Below, in pieces: positions 56,101 to 61,260 of a stretch of 64,000 nt of DNA (position 1 is its first letter; each line of letters begins with the position of its first letter). The translations under genes were made by a program, and so were the position numbers. Location: assembly GCA_033239525.1 (NCBI GenBank), contig BSYO01000016.1:8629045-8693044 (forward strand), written 5' to 3'. Source of the stretch: Nepenthes gracilis (Eukaryota > Streptophyta > Magnoliopsida > Caryophyllales > Nepenthaceae). The notes below the pieces were generated by a model. That model was not told the origin of the DNA and made no database searches. It saw nothing but the letters and a program-made list of their open reading frames with translations.

Positions 56101-58345
56101 CCCGGCGACGGCACGGCAGCGGACGACGGCACATGCAAGCCGTCGGCGGCTCTTCTCTCTTCACCGGATCTCTTATACAAAATCTATCAAAATTTTAGAC
56201 GATCTTCATATAATATATACATGCAACCCAAGAATTGACATATACAAAGAGAATAGAAAAATTTACTTGCCTCGATTTCACTGATTTCCTCCGGCCACAG
56301 TGGCGAACGGACGGCGGCCGTTTTTGCTCCGATTCAAGATTTCTCCCTCTACTCACATCGGTGGACAAAATAGAGGGAAATATCACAAAGAGGGCTGCTC
56401 CGGCTTCCATTCCCAGCGTTAGGAACCCCAGCGATGGCGGCGGCGGTGGCGGTGGCGGCAGCCCGCGCCGGTGTCCCTCCGGCCACGGTGGTGAACGGAC
56501 GGTGGCCGTTTTTGCTCCGATTCGAGATTTCTCCCTCTACTCACATCGGTGGACAAAATAGAGGGAAATATCACAAAAAAGGCTGCTCTGGCTTCCATTC
56601 CCAGCGTCAGGAACCCCAGCAATGGCGGCAGCGGTGGCGGTGGGGCAGCCCATGCCGGTGTCCCTCTCTCTCCTCTCTTATTCTCTCTTTCTTTCTCTTC
56701 TCGATCCCTGATTCCTTCTCTGTTTCCTTTTTTTATATATTATTATTGTTATTATTATCATTATTATATATTTATATATTATTTTTACTTTTCTTTTTAT
56801 TTCATAATTCATATCGATACTCGGGCGACAGTCTAATTGATCCAAATATTCTTTAAAATTTTATAATATTTAATTAATTTTTGCCACGCCTAAATTATCT
56901 AAAATCATAATTAATATTAAAATAATTCAAACTGGAATCTGGGATATTACATGAAAAGTGCATAATTCATGGGATAGGTTCCGTTGATATTCCAACAAGA
57001 ATCTGAAATGAGTAGCCATGATACTTATATTGCTATTTTTCTATATACTGCTGCTGTTTTGTACCTAAGCAAGTTTAATGCTTTAGTTACACCTGCTAAT
57101 TTGATTATTCTCCACAGATAACCTTTGCTTCTCCCAATGAACATGAACTCGTAGCAATGGCAAAGGCTTTGTCTGGCAGAGACGTAGTCCATCCAACTCA
57201 AAGGAATTGTAACACTGCCAAGTATTCTACAGAATCTATGATACAAATGCTGAAGCCTGCAATTTTAGTTTTGCTGGAGAATGGTATTAAGTTTGTTCTA
57301 GTGACCGTTGGTTCTGATGGAGCATTCTTATGCTCCAGTGTTGGACCTGGCTGTATGGGTGAGCGTTTGTACACAGCCAAATTTCATGGTATGGGGAAAG
57401 AATTGTTTGACGTAGTGACTAGGAACTGCCCTCCAAAACACTATTCTTGCTCTACAATTTATGAAAAAGGTTCTCATCTCTTTGTGGTGCATTTTCCCGC
57501 ACTTCCTGCATCAGTTGTGAGGGTTAGTGGTGCTGGTGATTGCATGGTAGGTGGAATACTCGCATCTCTCTGTTCTGGTTTGAATGTTATGCAAAGTGTG
57601 TCAGTTGGTGTTGCATCAGCCAAAGCGGCCATTCAAGTAGAGACCAACGTTCCATCTGCATTTAGTTTGGCTGCAATTTCAAGTATGAATTTTGATTCAA
57701 ATTTATGTTTTTGCTTGTATCTGAATTTCAAGTTGAGTATATTGTGGTTGTAGGGTTCCTACGTAATGGTAGGATTTCACCTATACATTCCAAAGCACTT
57801 AAGGCCACTTTTCAATGCCTTTGTGTACCTCTTTACCCAGCTTGTTGGGCACCACCAGGAAAAAAAATTTTTTTTTTTTTAAGTTGGGGCAAACAGGGGG
57901 CCAAATGCTGGAGCTTCTTTGAATAGGTTATTCTGTAGGCTGAATACGAATTTCAATGAGACTTCATATTTGAAACAAGCATCCCTAAGTTACCTGTGTA
58001 AACTCCGTTTTTGGCCAAACATGATCTTACTTTTTGTCTTGCAATGTCATTCTACCTAGGCAAGAATGGAGCCATTTTAAATTTACTAAACCCAGAAAAA
58101 GGGAACATGAGTTCCTTTTTTTCCTTCTATGATTATTTTGAGCTCTATGAATGTAAGAGATGGGAAATTTGTCCCAATGGCGCATATGACCACTGTCCGG
58201 CAGTGATCTATTAATCAGAAATTCAATGCACTTTAATGTAGGATACATTCGAAGTGTATTGACCCAAATGATTGGCTAACATGCAGATGATGCAAGGGTC
58301 GTATTCTCCTCTGCCAAAGTTGTGTTCCAGGAATCAGCATTGTGA
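20036..58345 (+). CDS. PUKI: Pseudouridine kinase-like pfkB carbohydrate kinase, 8 exons, 392 aa
   Basis: Predicted to phosphorylate pseudouridine with ATP to pseudouridine 5'-phosphate, the first step of pseudouridine breakdown; in Arabidopsis this pathway is peroxisomal. Exons: 20036-20143, 20326-20428, 21611-21658, 37595-37692, 37847-37961, 39348-39430, 57118-57682, 58287-58345. All seven introns are GT-AG and the coding sum of 1179 bases is in frame with no stop. Family marks are GGMVLDIHA (residues 13-21), GGVARN (42-47), VDANLSP (in exon 5) and the catalytic GAGD (323-326, Asp326). An N-terminal extension carrying a type-2 peroxisomal signal, as I recall for Arabidopsis, is not visible; the protein ends SAL, at best a weak type-1 signal. 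Introns 3 and 6 hold nested retrotransposons. The pfkB assignment is near certain; the substrate rests on remembered similarity. Confidence 0.85.
20326..20428 (+). CDS. PUKI: Kinase exon 2
   Basis: Residues 37-70 plus one base. Acceptor TTCAATGTCAG, donor GTTCTT. Contains GGVARNVADCMSKLG, the substrate-side Gly-Gly motif of pfkB kinases. Confidence 0.9.
20429..21610 (+). other. Intron 2 with unassigned repeat-like sequence
   Basis: A 1182-bp intron. The part at about 20870-21420 is AT-rich, with a segment of higher GC at 21175-21260. Its wording (repeated 'tagct', 'aactcaatgt') faintly recalls copia LTR sequence, but I could not find borders or a partner. Confidence 0.4.
21611..21658 (+). 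CDS. PUKI: Kinase exon 3 (48 bp)
   Basis: A microexon-sized piece coding NLLLEQWQSAGLPTD with split Gly codons at both ends. Acceptor GGAAACAG, donor GTTCTC. Its phase fits exons 2 and 4, which are 1.2 kb and 15.9 kb away. Confidence 0.88.
23057..25325 (-). repeat. 3' LTR of the copia element (long copy)
   Basis: Begins TGAAAGAAAT like 36468 and ends CTCTTAACA. It matches the right LTR well over 23057-23630 (for example 'aaatcaattat', 'ggattggtgatgag', 'gactttcaggatgga' in variant form). About 1.1 kb in the middle has no match in the right copy. On minus the LTR starts TGTTAAGAGC. Confidence 0.7.
23640..24720 (-). mobile_element. Extra segment within the copia 3' LTR
   Basis: Absent from the right LTR. 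On minus it has a coding-like stretch from about 24241 (MANTKKQPAKKF) running, with stops, to 23666, and including KLSRCLINSIVFIRGLLKHL. The wording resembles plant transposon-associated proteins of unknown function. Ends, terminal repeats and target duplication were not found, so this could be a nested insertion or original LTR sequence deleted from the other copy. Confidence 0.4.
25326..25340 (-). other. Polypurine tract of the copia element
   Basis: On minus AAGGGGGAGAAGAAA directly precedes the LTR start TGTTAAGAGC, the usual SIRE arrangement. Confidence 0.7.
25341..26110 (-). other. Copia 3' untranslated stretch
   Basis: Between RNase H and the polypurine tract. AT-rich, includes a T run at 25370-25384 and a 22-bp direct repeat with GGGAATATGTTCTAACATCT (25989 and 26011). 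No coding domain seen. Confidence 0.5.
26111..27060 (-). pseudogene. Copia reverse transcriptase and RNase H relic
   Basis: On minus, reverse transcriptase has VYKLKKALYGLKQAP near 27020-26976 and the catalytic region near 26860, where the usual YVDD reads YAND. The thumb follows (FRGLQVKQRENIVFNLQSKY, YAKDLVKHF). RNase H is near 26260-26111, with SLSTAEAKNITAESCCTQQL. The changed Asp at the catalytic box and several frame breaks make it inactive. The sequence upstream (27016-27498) carries a 240-bp duplication. Confidence 0.85.
27016..27498. repeat. 240-bp tandem duplication, nearly identical
   Basis: 27016-27258 and 27256-27498 are the same sequence apart from one base (G at 27142, A at 27382). 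The copies overlap in a 3-bp microhomology ACA at 27256-27258. 240 bases equal 80 codons. Confidence 0.97.
27499..28349 (-). pseudogene. Copia integrase region, heavily decayed
   Basis: Lies between protease and reverse transcriptase where copia integrase belongs. On minus a readable patch is near 28120-28200 (around LLKSQKLLRAFGLPNGK-like wording in mixed frames), with others near 27840-27960. Stops and shifts are frequent. The domain call rests mainly on position. Confidence 0.55.
28350..28720 (-). pseudogene. Copia protease and pre-integrase segment
   Basis: On minus the protease opens with GYFDIGCSRH near 28660 (the usual DSG is DIG) and continues TGVVTFGNGTKCPI and FEDVLFIEGLKSNLPNISQI. 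This is the SIRE-type protease and GAG-pre-integrase layout. The Ser-to-Ile change in the active-site triplet and a frame change near 28640 argue for loss of function. Confidence 0.8.
28721..29830 (-). pseudogene. Copia gag C-terminal part with zinc knuckle
   Basis: On minus a zinc-knuckle-like CTKYCSQRGHIRPNC lies near 28920-28870. Acidic and lysine-rich stretches (SDEETEENDNESSKSGS near 29700; LKESPKKTVKSLESNFKKS near 29380) are typical of the C-terminal gag of SIRE-like elements. The frame is broken in several places and the chromovirus composite interrupts it at 29862. Confidence 0.7.
29867..30305 (+). repeat. LTR1 of the composite
   Basis: Starts TGATGCAAACATCATG and ends CTTGCATCA. It contains short internal repeats built on GATTTGATTTTATTTTCAAA, a TATA-like 'ctttatataagg' near 30092 and a long pyrimidine tract from 30164. 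It matches LTR3 closely. Confidence 0.85.
30309..30320 (+). other. Primer-binding site after LTR1
   Basis: TTGGTATCAGAGG, three bases after LTR1, matches the initiator Met tRNA site TGGTATCAGAG. Confidence 0.8.
30321..30805 (+). other. Short internal part between LTR1 and LTR2
   Basis: Leader-like pyrimidine-rich sequence joined to about 80 bases that match the 3' end before LTR3 (for example 'ttactcgacgggatcgagtc' here and 'ttacttgatggggtggagtc' at 35194). It ends in the purine tract TTGGGAAGAA. No coding domain remains. Confidence 0.7.
30806..31151 (+). repeat. LTR2 of the composite (shared middle LTR)
   Basis: Starts TGATGTGGATATCATG and ends CCTACATCA, with the same AT-rich repeats and pyrimidine tract as LTR1 but shorter. 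It is followed by AATTTGGTATCAGAGG (primer site at 31155-31166). Confidence 0.83.
31167..32561 (+). other. Leader of the composite, low-complexity
   Basis: 1.4 kb without gag-like coding. 31160-31360 repeats phrases such as CTAACTCTACTGTCCCACC. 31880-32035 is a CTT/GTC-rich tract whose minus strand would read as Lys- and Thr-rich codons. 'aaaccctagccgcc' at 31804 resembles plant gene leaders. I regard the open frames here as chance. Confidence 0.5.
32562..33660 (+). pseudogene. gag relic of the composite
   Basis: Begins ATGGATGCTGGC at 32562-32573 and runs with many stops. Recognisable parts are KLDVPTFDDYLD near 32870, VSLKLTDNAQLSWKC near 33000, and a zinc knuckle CFNCKGFGYIFFKC near 33510-33550 in which the His is Tyr. 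The capsid wording is typical of chromovirus gag. It is followed by an acidic linker and the protease. Confidence 0.75.
33661..34320 (+). pseudogene. Retropepsin segment of the composite
   Basis: Two open stretches (33678-34004 and 34053-34364). Active site FFVDSGSCISAIS is near 33850-33890; further on, a GHVILGHHCLYDLDVTI segment near 34050-34110 corresponds to the usual 'LLGRPW..D' protease end. A stop at 34002 separates them. Confidence 0.8.
34380..35010 (+). pseudogene. Integrase C-terminus and chromodomain; reverse transcriptase missing
   Basis: Immediately after the protease the frame shows HLHGPISRL, then THSAGTFIILR.IGLNAYVID (GPY/F module, near 34615-34700), NLRTYKGSFK, and a chromodomain-like DGAVQRFIVLLDWRSKSEIA near 34920-34980. 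No reverse transcriptase, RNase H or integrase core lies between 34320 and 34400, so about 2.5 kb of pol was lost. Stops are present. Confidence 0.75.
35235..35655 (+). repeat. LTR3 of the composite
   Basis: Starts TGACGCGAATATCATG after the purine tract CTCGGGGAGAA and ends CCTGCATCA, followed by target duplication GATTT. Very similar to LTR1. Confidence 0.85.
35661..36454 (-). pseudogene. Copia gag N-terminal part
   Basis: On minus an open stretch 36190-35939 has VSMCEFAKEAWDILQIIYEG and DDETFNEFYAKLNNIVNSTF, the conserved gag block of SIRE-like copia elements. It continues the gag interrupted at 29862. No intact start codon was found between it and the primer site. Confidence 0.8.
36455..36465 (-). 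other. Primer-binding site of the copia element
   Basis: On minus TGGTATTAGAG, one base different from TGGTATCAGAG (initiator Met tRNA), two bases from the LTR. Confidence 0.75.
36468..37533 (-). repeat. 5' LTR of the copia element (short copy)
   Basis: Begins TGAAAGAAAT and ends CCCTAACA on +. It matches 23057-23630 and, loosely, the end of the left copy. It contains CGTG/CATG-rich short repeats at 37180-37480 (variants of 'cgtgcctcaggc.tgag'). Confidence 0.7.
37595..37692 (+). CDS. PUKI: Kinase exon 4
   Basis: Codes IQQGLDIKTATVCNMFDADG and ELEAGVASVESI after a split Gly codon (residues 87-119). Acceptor CATGGAGTAG, donor GTGAGT. It lies only 61 bp after the right LTR of the copia element in intron 3. 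Confidence 0.9.
37847..37961 (+). CDS. PUKI: Kinase exon 5
   Basis: Residues 120-157 plus one base, with LTPEWIRQF, APVLMVDANLSP and LEASCQ. Acceptor TTGGCTTTAG, donor GTATAT. The MVDANL strand is typical of plant pseudouridine kinase-like proteins. Confidence 0.9.
37962..39347 (+). other. Intron 5 of the kinase gene
   Basis: 1386 bp, AT-rich. Around 38600-38790 there are repeated GATAT and 'cgatatggc' phrases (inverted and direct short copies) that may mark a small decayed DNA transposon. No terminal repeats could be set. Confidence 0.5.
39348..39430 (+). CDS. PUKI: Kinase exon 6
   Basis: Residues 158-185 (ATEYGIPVWFEPVSVAKSKR, then VASVASY). Acceptor AAAATTTCAG, donor GTGAGT. The duplicated phrase ATTTCAGTGG at 39299-39308 and 39341-39350 offers a decoy acceptor; only the second gives the conserved frame. 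Confidence 0.9.
40246..42751 (-). repeat. 3' LTR of the intron 6 Tekay element
   Basis: Matches 54231-56951 throughout, for example 'caaaataatcatgacttgcg' near 40423 and 54407. On minus it begins TGTAATATCC. It contains TA and TTA microsatellites (40948-40961, 42518-42548). Confidence 0.88.
42752..42765 (-). other. Polypurine tract of the intron 6 Tekay element
   Basis: On minus TAAGGAGGGGAGAA just before the LTR start TGTAATATCC. Confidence 0.8.
42766..44139 (-). pseudogene. Tekay pol C-terminal remains
   Basis: On minus the end near 42920-42770 gives fragments such as KKYPYLL and the tail before the purine tract, as in Tekay polyproteins ('KYP.LF ... GR'). Upstream, to 44139, only scattered integrase-like phrases survive, with stops in every frame. 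Classification rests on the LTRs. Confidence 0.5.
44140..44944 (-). repeat. 3' LTR of the Tat element
   Basis: On + runs from TGCTGTGTCTTCGGATCC to CAGTACTCATCA. Matches 50948-51661 closely, for example 'ccacgggac' and 'gtttggtttgtgtatatata' (44522 and 51297). It carries an AG microsatellite at 44299-44319. On minus a TATA-like stretch TATATATACAC lies near 44542. Confidence 0.87.
44945..44956 (-). other. Polypurine tract of the Tat element
   Basis: On minus ATGAGGGGCTAG immediately before the LTR start TGATGAGTACTG. Confidence 0.7.
44957..45837 (+). promoter_or_regulatory. Leader region of the Tat extra ORF
   Basis: Non-coding sequence between 3' LTR and the extra ORF. Phrases of the type GTCCGAGGACTTT recur (45180, 45350, 45410, 45470, 45530), a possible short dispersed repeat. 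A degraded TATA-like GTTTAAGTT is at 45704. The corresponding regions of the two other copies keep good TATA boxes (15774, 18397). Confidence 0.45.
45838..46925 (+). pseudogene. Tat extra ORF, antisense to gag-pol
   Basis: Starts MAHGVKDIVSSLSLANLEAI at ATG 45838. Conserved parts are RACLPPDGFIIVYEVHLKGG near 45960, VPVARFQPNIIRYLVSL near 46065, VALKVILRFGRRQDWIM near 46150, and SSNDDEAVIEWLIRKEG near 46640. Stops at 46018, 46118 and 46324 and a shift near 46600 break it. Same family as the relic at 16431-18314. It belongs, I believe, to Pfam PF04195 (putative gypsy-type transposon); biochemical role unknown. Its 3' end runs tail-to-tail into the truncated integrase. Confidence 0.7.
46926..47240 (-). 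pseudogene. Tat integrase, zinc-binding part only
   Basis: On minus MDDQLYRRGFFTTYLRYLTP and the HHCC-type region ending VRKCKNCQVY near 46935. The catalytic core that should follow is absent; the next recognisable coding is the tail of the opposite-strand extra ORF. This marks an internal deletion. Confidence 0.75.
47241..47930 (-). pseudogene. Tat RNase H region
   Basis: On minus an RNase H-type domain: WTLRVDGSSMKNGCGAGIML near 47730-47675 (catalytic Asp in VDGS), then LAGLRLAKECSA, VVYNNSELVV and VEMIHIPKDKNGKADLLA near 47400. The Tat lineage carries an additional RNase H of this kind. The upstream part of the domain block shows SERLDKWTIELEEFNIEFHP. A frameshift lies at 47640. Confidence 0.8.
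47931..48540 (-). pseudogene. Tat reverse transcriptase with palm deleted
   Basis: On minus fingers are clear: HRPVQQKRRNYSVEKLMAIR, LLNAGFIREVQYPNWLSNVI, and the VDFTDA phrase near 48300. Directly after that the sequence continues with the thumb and connection (FFKTLRGTKTNGFQ near 48280). About 200 residues, including the catalytic YVDD box, are missing. The remainder (YYVSKTLADAE, KIALAVVYAARKLRSYFQVH) leads into RNase H. Confidence 0.8.
48541..49130 (-). pseudogene. Tat protease region
   Basis: On minus, VFIDNRIS near 49120 corresponds to the 'LVDTGSS' active site, here without the motif. VNLPSVYNAILGRPCLTAFS near 48920 is the conserved protease end 'YNAILGRP', followed by the acidic linker toward reverse transcriptase. 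The active site appears mutated. Confidence 0.7.
49131..50881 (-). pseudogene. Tat gag
   Basis: Begins MVNTRVQTSAPD at ATG 50881 on minus, continues through a basic SQRKGKGKGKKNP stretch near 50660-50620, then the capsid part FKMPNLNVYNRSVDPMDHLD and MTMCQCFPLTLKGDAW (50230-50075). It ends with a YYHDHHCGGHSMEDCHTL-like zinc region near 49500 and GVVNMISTHPTREN at 49335. Stops and shifts occur, for example near 50070 and 49980. Confidence 0.8.
50930..50947 (-). other. Primer-binding site of the Tat element
   Basis: On minus TTGGTGTCGTCTATGTG directly after the LTR end. It reads like the common Tat primer site TTGGCGCCGTC with C-to-T changes. Confidence 0.6.
50948..51661 (-). repeat. 5' LTR of the Tat element
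   Basis: On + from TGTTGCGTCCTCGGATCC to CAGTAGCCATTA. About 90 bp shorter than the left copy, lacking the 'gtgggcctccgtggcacaaa' part near its right end. Confidence 0.87.
51662..52218 (-). pseudogene. Tekay reverse transcriptase piece
   Basis: On minus FVNAVLIYLKNFEKYETRLE near 52090-52030 corresponds to the 'FIDDILIYSKN' catalytic region (both Asp lost). The following LLQILRRQLFVKI belongs to the palm and thumb. The Tat element is inserted just downstream of this piece. Confidence 0.7.
52219..53584 (-). pseudogene. Tekay gag-protease region, strongly decayed
   Basis: This region lies between leader and reverse transcriptase, where gag and protease belong. I could not trace a continuous domain. 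Plus-strand frames at 52713-52913, 53026-53250 and 53189-53404 are judged shadows. Confidence 0.4.
53590..53683 (-). pseudogene. U6 snRNA-like copy, nearly full length
   Basis: On minus the stretch aligns without a gap, bar one missing base, to plant U6 snRNA from its 5' end (53683) to about position 94. Conserved blocks are TAAAATTGGAACAATACGGA (U6: TAAAATTGGAACGATACAGA), GAGAAGATTAACATGG and CACAAGGATGGCATGCA. Most differences are C-to-T or G-to-A. No upstream sequence element or TATA box of a plant U6 promoter is seen above 53683, and no T run ends it. I call it a retro-copied pseudogene inside the Tekay internal region. Confidence 0.8.
53684..54213 (-). other. Tekay 5' leader
   Basis: Between primer site and the U6 copy. 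On minus it contains GTCGGTCTGAAATCTCACGG near 53910, a phrase I associate with Tekay leaders. No coding domain. Confidence 0.45.
54214..54224 (-). other. Primer-binding site of the intron 6 Tekay element
   Basis: On minus TAATATCAGAG, two changes from TGGTATCAGAG, close to the LTR end. Confidence 0.6.
54231..56951 (-). repeat. 5' LTR of the intron 6 Tekay element
   Basis: Matches 40246-42751. Longer because of a 188-bp internal duplication (56293-56668). Ends GATATTACA on +, as does the partner at 42751. Confidence 0.88.
56293..56668. repeat. 188-bp tandem duplication inside the LTR
   Basis: 'ggccacagtggcgaacggac' at 56293 and 'ggccacggtggtgaacggac' at 56481 open two similar units, each with GTTTTTGCTCCGATTC, GGTGGACAAAATAGAGGGAA and a GGC-rich end. 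The partner LTR has one unit, near 42276. Confidence 0.9.
57118..57682 (+). CDS. PUKI: Kinase exon 7
   Basis: The largest exon, residues 186-373 plus one base. It holds ITFASPNEHEL, LLENGIKFVLVTVGSDGAF (nucleotide-binding Gly-Ser-Asp), VHFPALPASVVRVSGAGDCM with catalytic Asp326, and ETNVPSAFSLAAIS. Acceptor TTCTCCACAG, donor GTATGA. Confidence 0.93.
57683..58286 (+). other. Intron 7 of the kinase gene
   Basis: 604 bp with donor GTATGA and acceptor ATGCAG; an A/T homopolymer stretch near 57860-57883. No inserted element recognised. Confidence 0.8.
58287..58345 (+). CDS. PUKI: Kinase exon 8 and stop
   Basis: Completes a split Asn codon and codes DARVVFSSAKVVFQESAL, then TGA at 58343-58345. 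Acceptor CTAACATGCAG. It matches the last helix expected for the family. Confidence 0.88.
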
Positions 58346-58467
58346 GCACAGAGAAGCAGCTTGATCTGATCTCACAATTTCTGATGTGTCCCCATTCATC
58401 AAACCTGGACAGCCATTCAAACACGGGAGGTCCAACTTTTTCTCCCGAACTGGGCAGCAGCACCCAA

Positions 58468-58473
58468 AATAAA
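58468..58473 (+). terminator. Candidate polyadenylation signal
   Basis: AATAAA 122 bases downstream of the kinase stop codon, a plausible distance for a plant 3' UTR. No transcript evidence is available. Confidence 0.4.
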
Positions 58474-59984
58474 AGCAAAAGATTTCCAGCGACACTTGCT
58501 CCCAAACAAGTCCCCAGGTGCTGCGGCAAAGTCCTAATAACAGCTCCTCTCCTTTTGCCCAAACAAAATTAATTGCTTCTCCTTTTTTCCCCCTATTTAA
58601 GTAGTATAATCCTGAAGACAGCCGGGGGAGAGAAGATGAAGAAAAGATTAATTTTGTAAGCTACGCCTTTCTTGAGAGTATGATGTCTCCCCCCTCTCTG
58701 CTTTCTTATATTGAAACTAGCTGTACGAAGGATGACATCAGATATTTCTTCCCAACTAGTTCTTATCCTAACCTGGGTGATTTAAACCAGCGGTTAGCTA
58801 GTATTTGCTTATTCCGCTCACCATGATGTTGGAGAATTCAATTCCAGTCGTATTTTGTGCAAGGCTAGATTATCATTATTATTATACTAATGAGAAGTCG
58901 TGAACTTACCAAAAAAAGAGAAGTCGTGAAGCAAAATGCTTAGCAATGCCCAACAGGTGTAGTACTGCGAGAAGGGAATTTTTGGTTTGAGCAGTTGTGC
59001 CTTTGGTTGCTTGCGATGGTTGCAGTTTGTTCTTCCCCCACCGCCAGCCACAACAAAACAACAACAAAAAGAAGAAAGGGTGAAGCAGGCCACTGAAGCA
59101 GCCTTGGGGGACTAGCTCTCTCTGGCTGCGGTATGGTCCATCCCGGGATGCATCTTTCTCCACCCAAAGCTCCCTATACCAGGCTACTGAACCCCCCCCC
59201 CCCACCCCCGGCGGGCGGCCGAAAACTAAAAAAAAAAAAGAAAAAGAAAGAGTGAAAAAAAAGGATTGATGTTATCACGCTGCCAGGTGATTCTTAATTT
59301 TTTACATATGAACAAAATGTAATAATTTTTTGCAGTGAGAGCGGGATGGTATGACCCTGCGACACCAATAGGTTCCCTCGGCTTATTAACGTAGTAGTTG
59401 TTGAGGACAACACGGAGGAGGTACCCGTGGAAACTCTGAAGCATCTATAAGGTTTGGATTAGATTGAGAACGCTGAATGGTTAGCAATTAGAGCTAGGAC
59501 TAAGCTTGGGTATTAAAAAATAATTGTTGGAAATTAGAGCAAATTAGAAATGTTCTTTAAGAGCAAAATATCTAAAGAGTCACGTGATAAACACTTATTT
59601 TTATATTTTTACTTATATTTATTTCTTGTTATGTTTTAGTAATTTTTATTTAAATTATGTAATTAAATTATATATTTTAATTATATATTTTTTGTTTATT
59701 AAATAAGAATTTTAAGGATAAAAGTAAATAAATAGACTATATGGAGTTTTTATTTTGTTAATCTACTCAATTGATTGAAGAAATATGGAGAAAAGGAGTA
59801 AAAGTAAATTTTTAAAGAAATAAAATATATGTATATATTTAAAAATATAATATACATACACACATATAGAGAGAGGGGAAAACAAAGAAAAAAAAAAGAA
59901 AAGAAAAAGGTGGGAAGTTAAACGAAAAAAAAAGGAAAAAAATATCAGTGCTACCATCGAGAGAGTGGGGGCGAGGGGTATCAT
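58474..59984. other. Intergenic sequence downstream of the kinase gene
   Basis: No supported gene. A C12 run at 59192-59203 is followed by A and C5. A short phrase near 59335-59450 after a TTTTTTGCAG acceptor-like site has open codons but two stops and no recognised family. 59580-59760 is AT-rich. Confidence 0.4.
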
Positions 59985-60260
59985 ATCGAAGCAGAGGGAA
60001 GTAGAAGCTCCTCGAGAATAGTGAGTTTGCGAAAGACAGAGGGAGAGGAGGAGAGTAGAGGCTCCTCGAGGTAGTGAGTTTGCCGAAAGGCAGAAGTAGA
60101 GGCAAGAGGGAAAGAGAGAGATAAAAATAGAGAGATTAGCAGTGCAAAGTAGAGAGAGAGAGTGAAGTAGGGGAGAGCAGAAGAGAAAAACAAAGGGTGA
60201 GTAGCACGTGGTAGGTGAAGGAAATAAGAGAATAAGAACAAAGAGGAGGAAAGTTGGGTG
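59985..60260. repeat. Purine-rich tract with a 54-bp direct repeat
   Basis: The + strand is mostly A and G. 'gtagaagctcctcgag' at 60001 and 'gtagaggctcctcgag' at 60055 start two copies of a unit with 'tagtgagtttgc.gaaag'. Pyrimidine-strand frames here are low complexity. Confidence 0.75.
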
Positions 60261-61260
60261 GATGTTTAGGGTATTAGTTTTCTATTTCACAAATTTAATA
60301 TTTTAATATAGTAAGTTATTTTTAAATCTATCATTTTGTATCAGCAAATATTAGTTTAATATGAAATTGATTTTTTAAATCAATTTGGCTTTGTCAGTTT
60401 TATACTATTCATTTTTATTGTCACTACCTTATTTAATTTTGGGTTAATATCGAAATCTTATAATTTTATATTGCGTTGTGATGTGAAAATTAACACGTTA
60501 TGACTAACAATCGAAATCACCTAAAATTTTTATATTTTTGTTTTTTAATTTTTTTATATTTTATTTTCTAAACTATGAATGGTTGAACTACTTCTACAAT
60601 TTTATATTTTTATACTTTATTTATTATCTTTTTTTTATTCTGAATATTGGATGATTGAGTCATCGCTGCTCTTTTAATATTATATTTCTGTATTTTAAAT
60701 TTTTTATATTTTAATTTCTATCGCTACCAAATTGCATAACTGCCTTTGTACTTTAATCTCCAATAATTTTAAATTTTATTATTTAACATTTAATATCTTG
60801 TAGTAAATTGTCGTCAAACTATAGTTGTTATCGCCATCCCGATTATTAACAATTTAATATTCTAATTCTCTGTTAATATTTTTAAAATATAAAATGATTA
60901 TAAAATTAATTTCAGGTAAAAAATAAACTTTCAACGGATAGGATATTGAATTTATCAGAAAAATTACACCGAATCCTCGTGTACTTATAAAGTTAAAAAA
61001 ATACCATACCTATTGAGGTTTATTTAAGTTTTTAGTGTTATTGTCAGAAAATTTATTTTTTTTTATTGTTACTAATTTTGTAACCTATCACTTACAAATA
61101 AATAAAAAAACTGAAAAGACTGACAAACAGATTTACGTTAAAGTTTAAAACAATACAACTTTGTTTTAACTTGCTAAATACAATCTAAAATATTAAAAAA
61201 AAGAAAAAAGTTAATTAAACTAACTTAAAACTAAAAAAAAGCTTAAAGAAAAGAGTTCAA
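60261..61260. other. AT-rich intergenic sequence
   Basis: Very AT-rich, with short inverted and direct repeats of TTTTATATTTT type (60530-60720). No gene, RNA or element border identified. Confidence 0.4.

Larger units (their letters stand above)
40241..56956 (-). mobile_element. Tekay-type Ty3/gypsy element in intron 6, interrupted
   Basis: Oriented on minus. LTRs are 40246-42751 and about 54231-56951; target duplication TGAAA is at 40241-40245 and 56952-56956. Primer site lies at 54214-54224 and purine tract at 42752-42765. Internal remains are a leader, a decayed gag region, a reverse transcriptase piece at 51662-52218 and the integrase tail at 42766-44139. The Tat element 44140-51661 splits it in the reverse transcriptase to RNase H region. 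Long LTRs and the pol tail fit Tekay. Confidence 0.85.
39431..57117 (+). other. Giant intron 6 (17.7 kb)
   Basis: Donor GTGAGT after exon 6 and acceptor TCCACAG before exon 7, joined in phase 0. 39431-40240 and 56957-57117 are original intron sequence without a gene. The middle is the Tekay-type element with a nested Tat element. Removing 40246-56956 (element plus one target copy) would leave an intron of about 1 kb. Confidence 0.85.

Noticed and set aside
57350..57375. GTGAGC inside kinase exon 7 as an extra intron donor
   Set aside because: The nearest AG would give an 18-bp intron, which is too short, and the frame is open and conserved across it.
59335..59455. Possible exon after TTTTTTGCAG with open codons
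   Set aside because: Two adjacent stops interrupt the better frame and I could not link it to any gene family or to a neighbouring exon.
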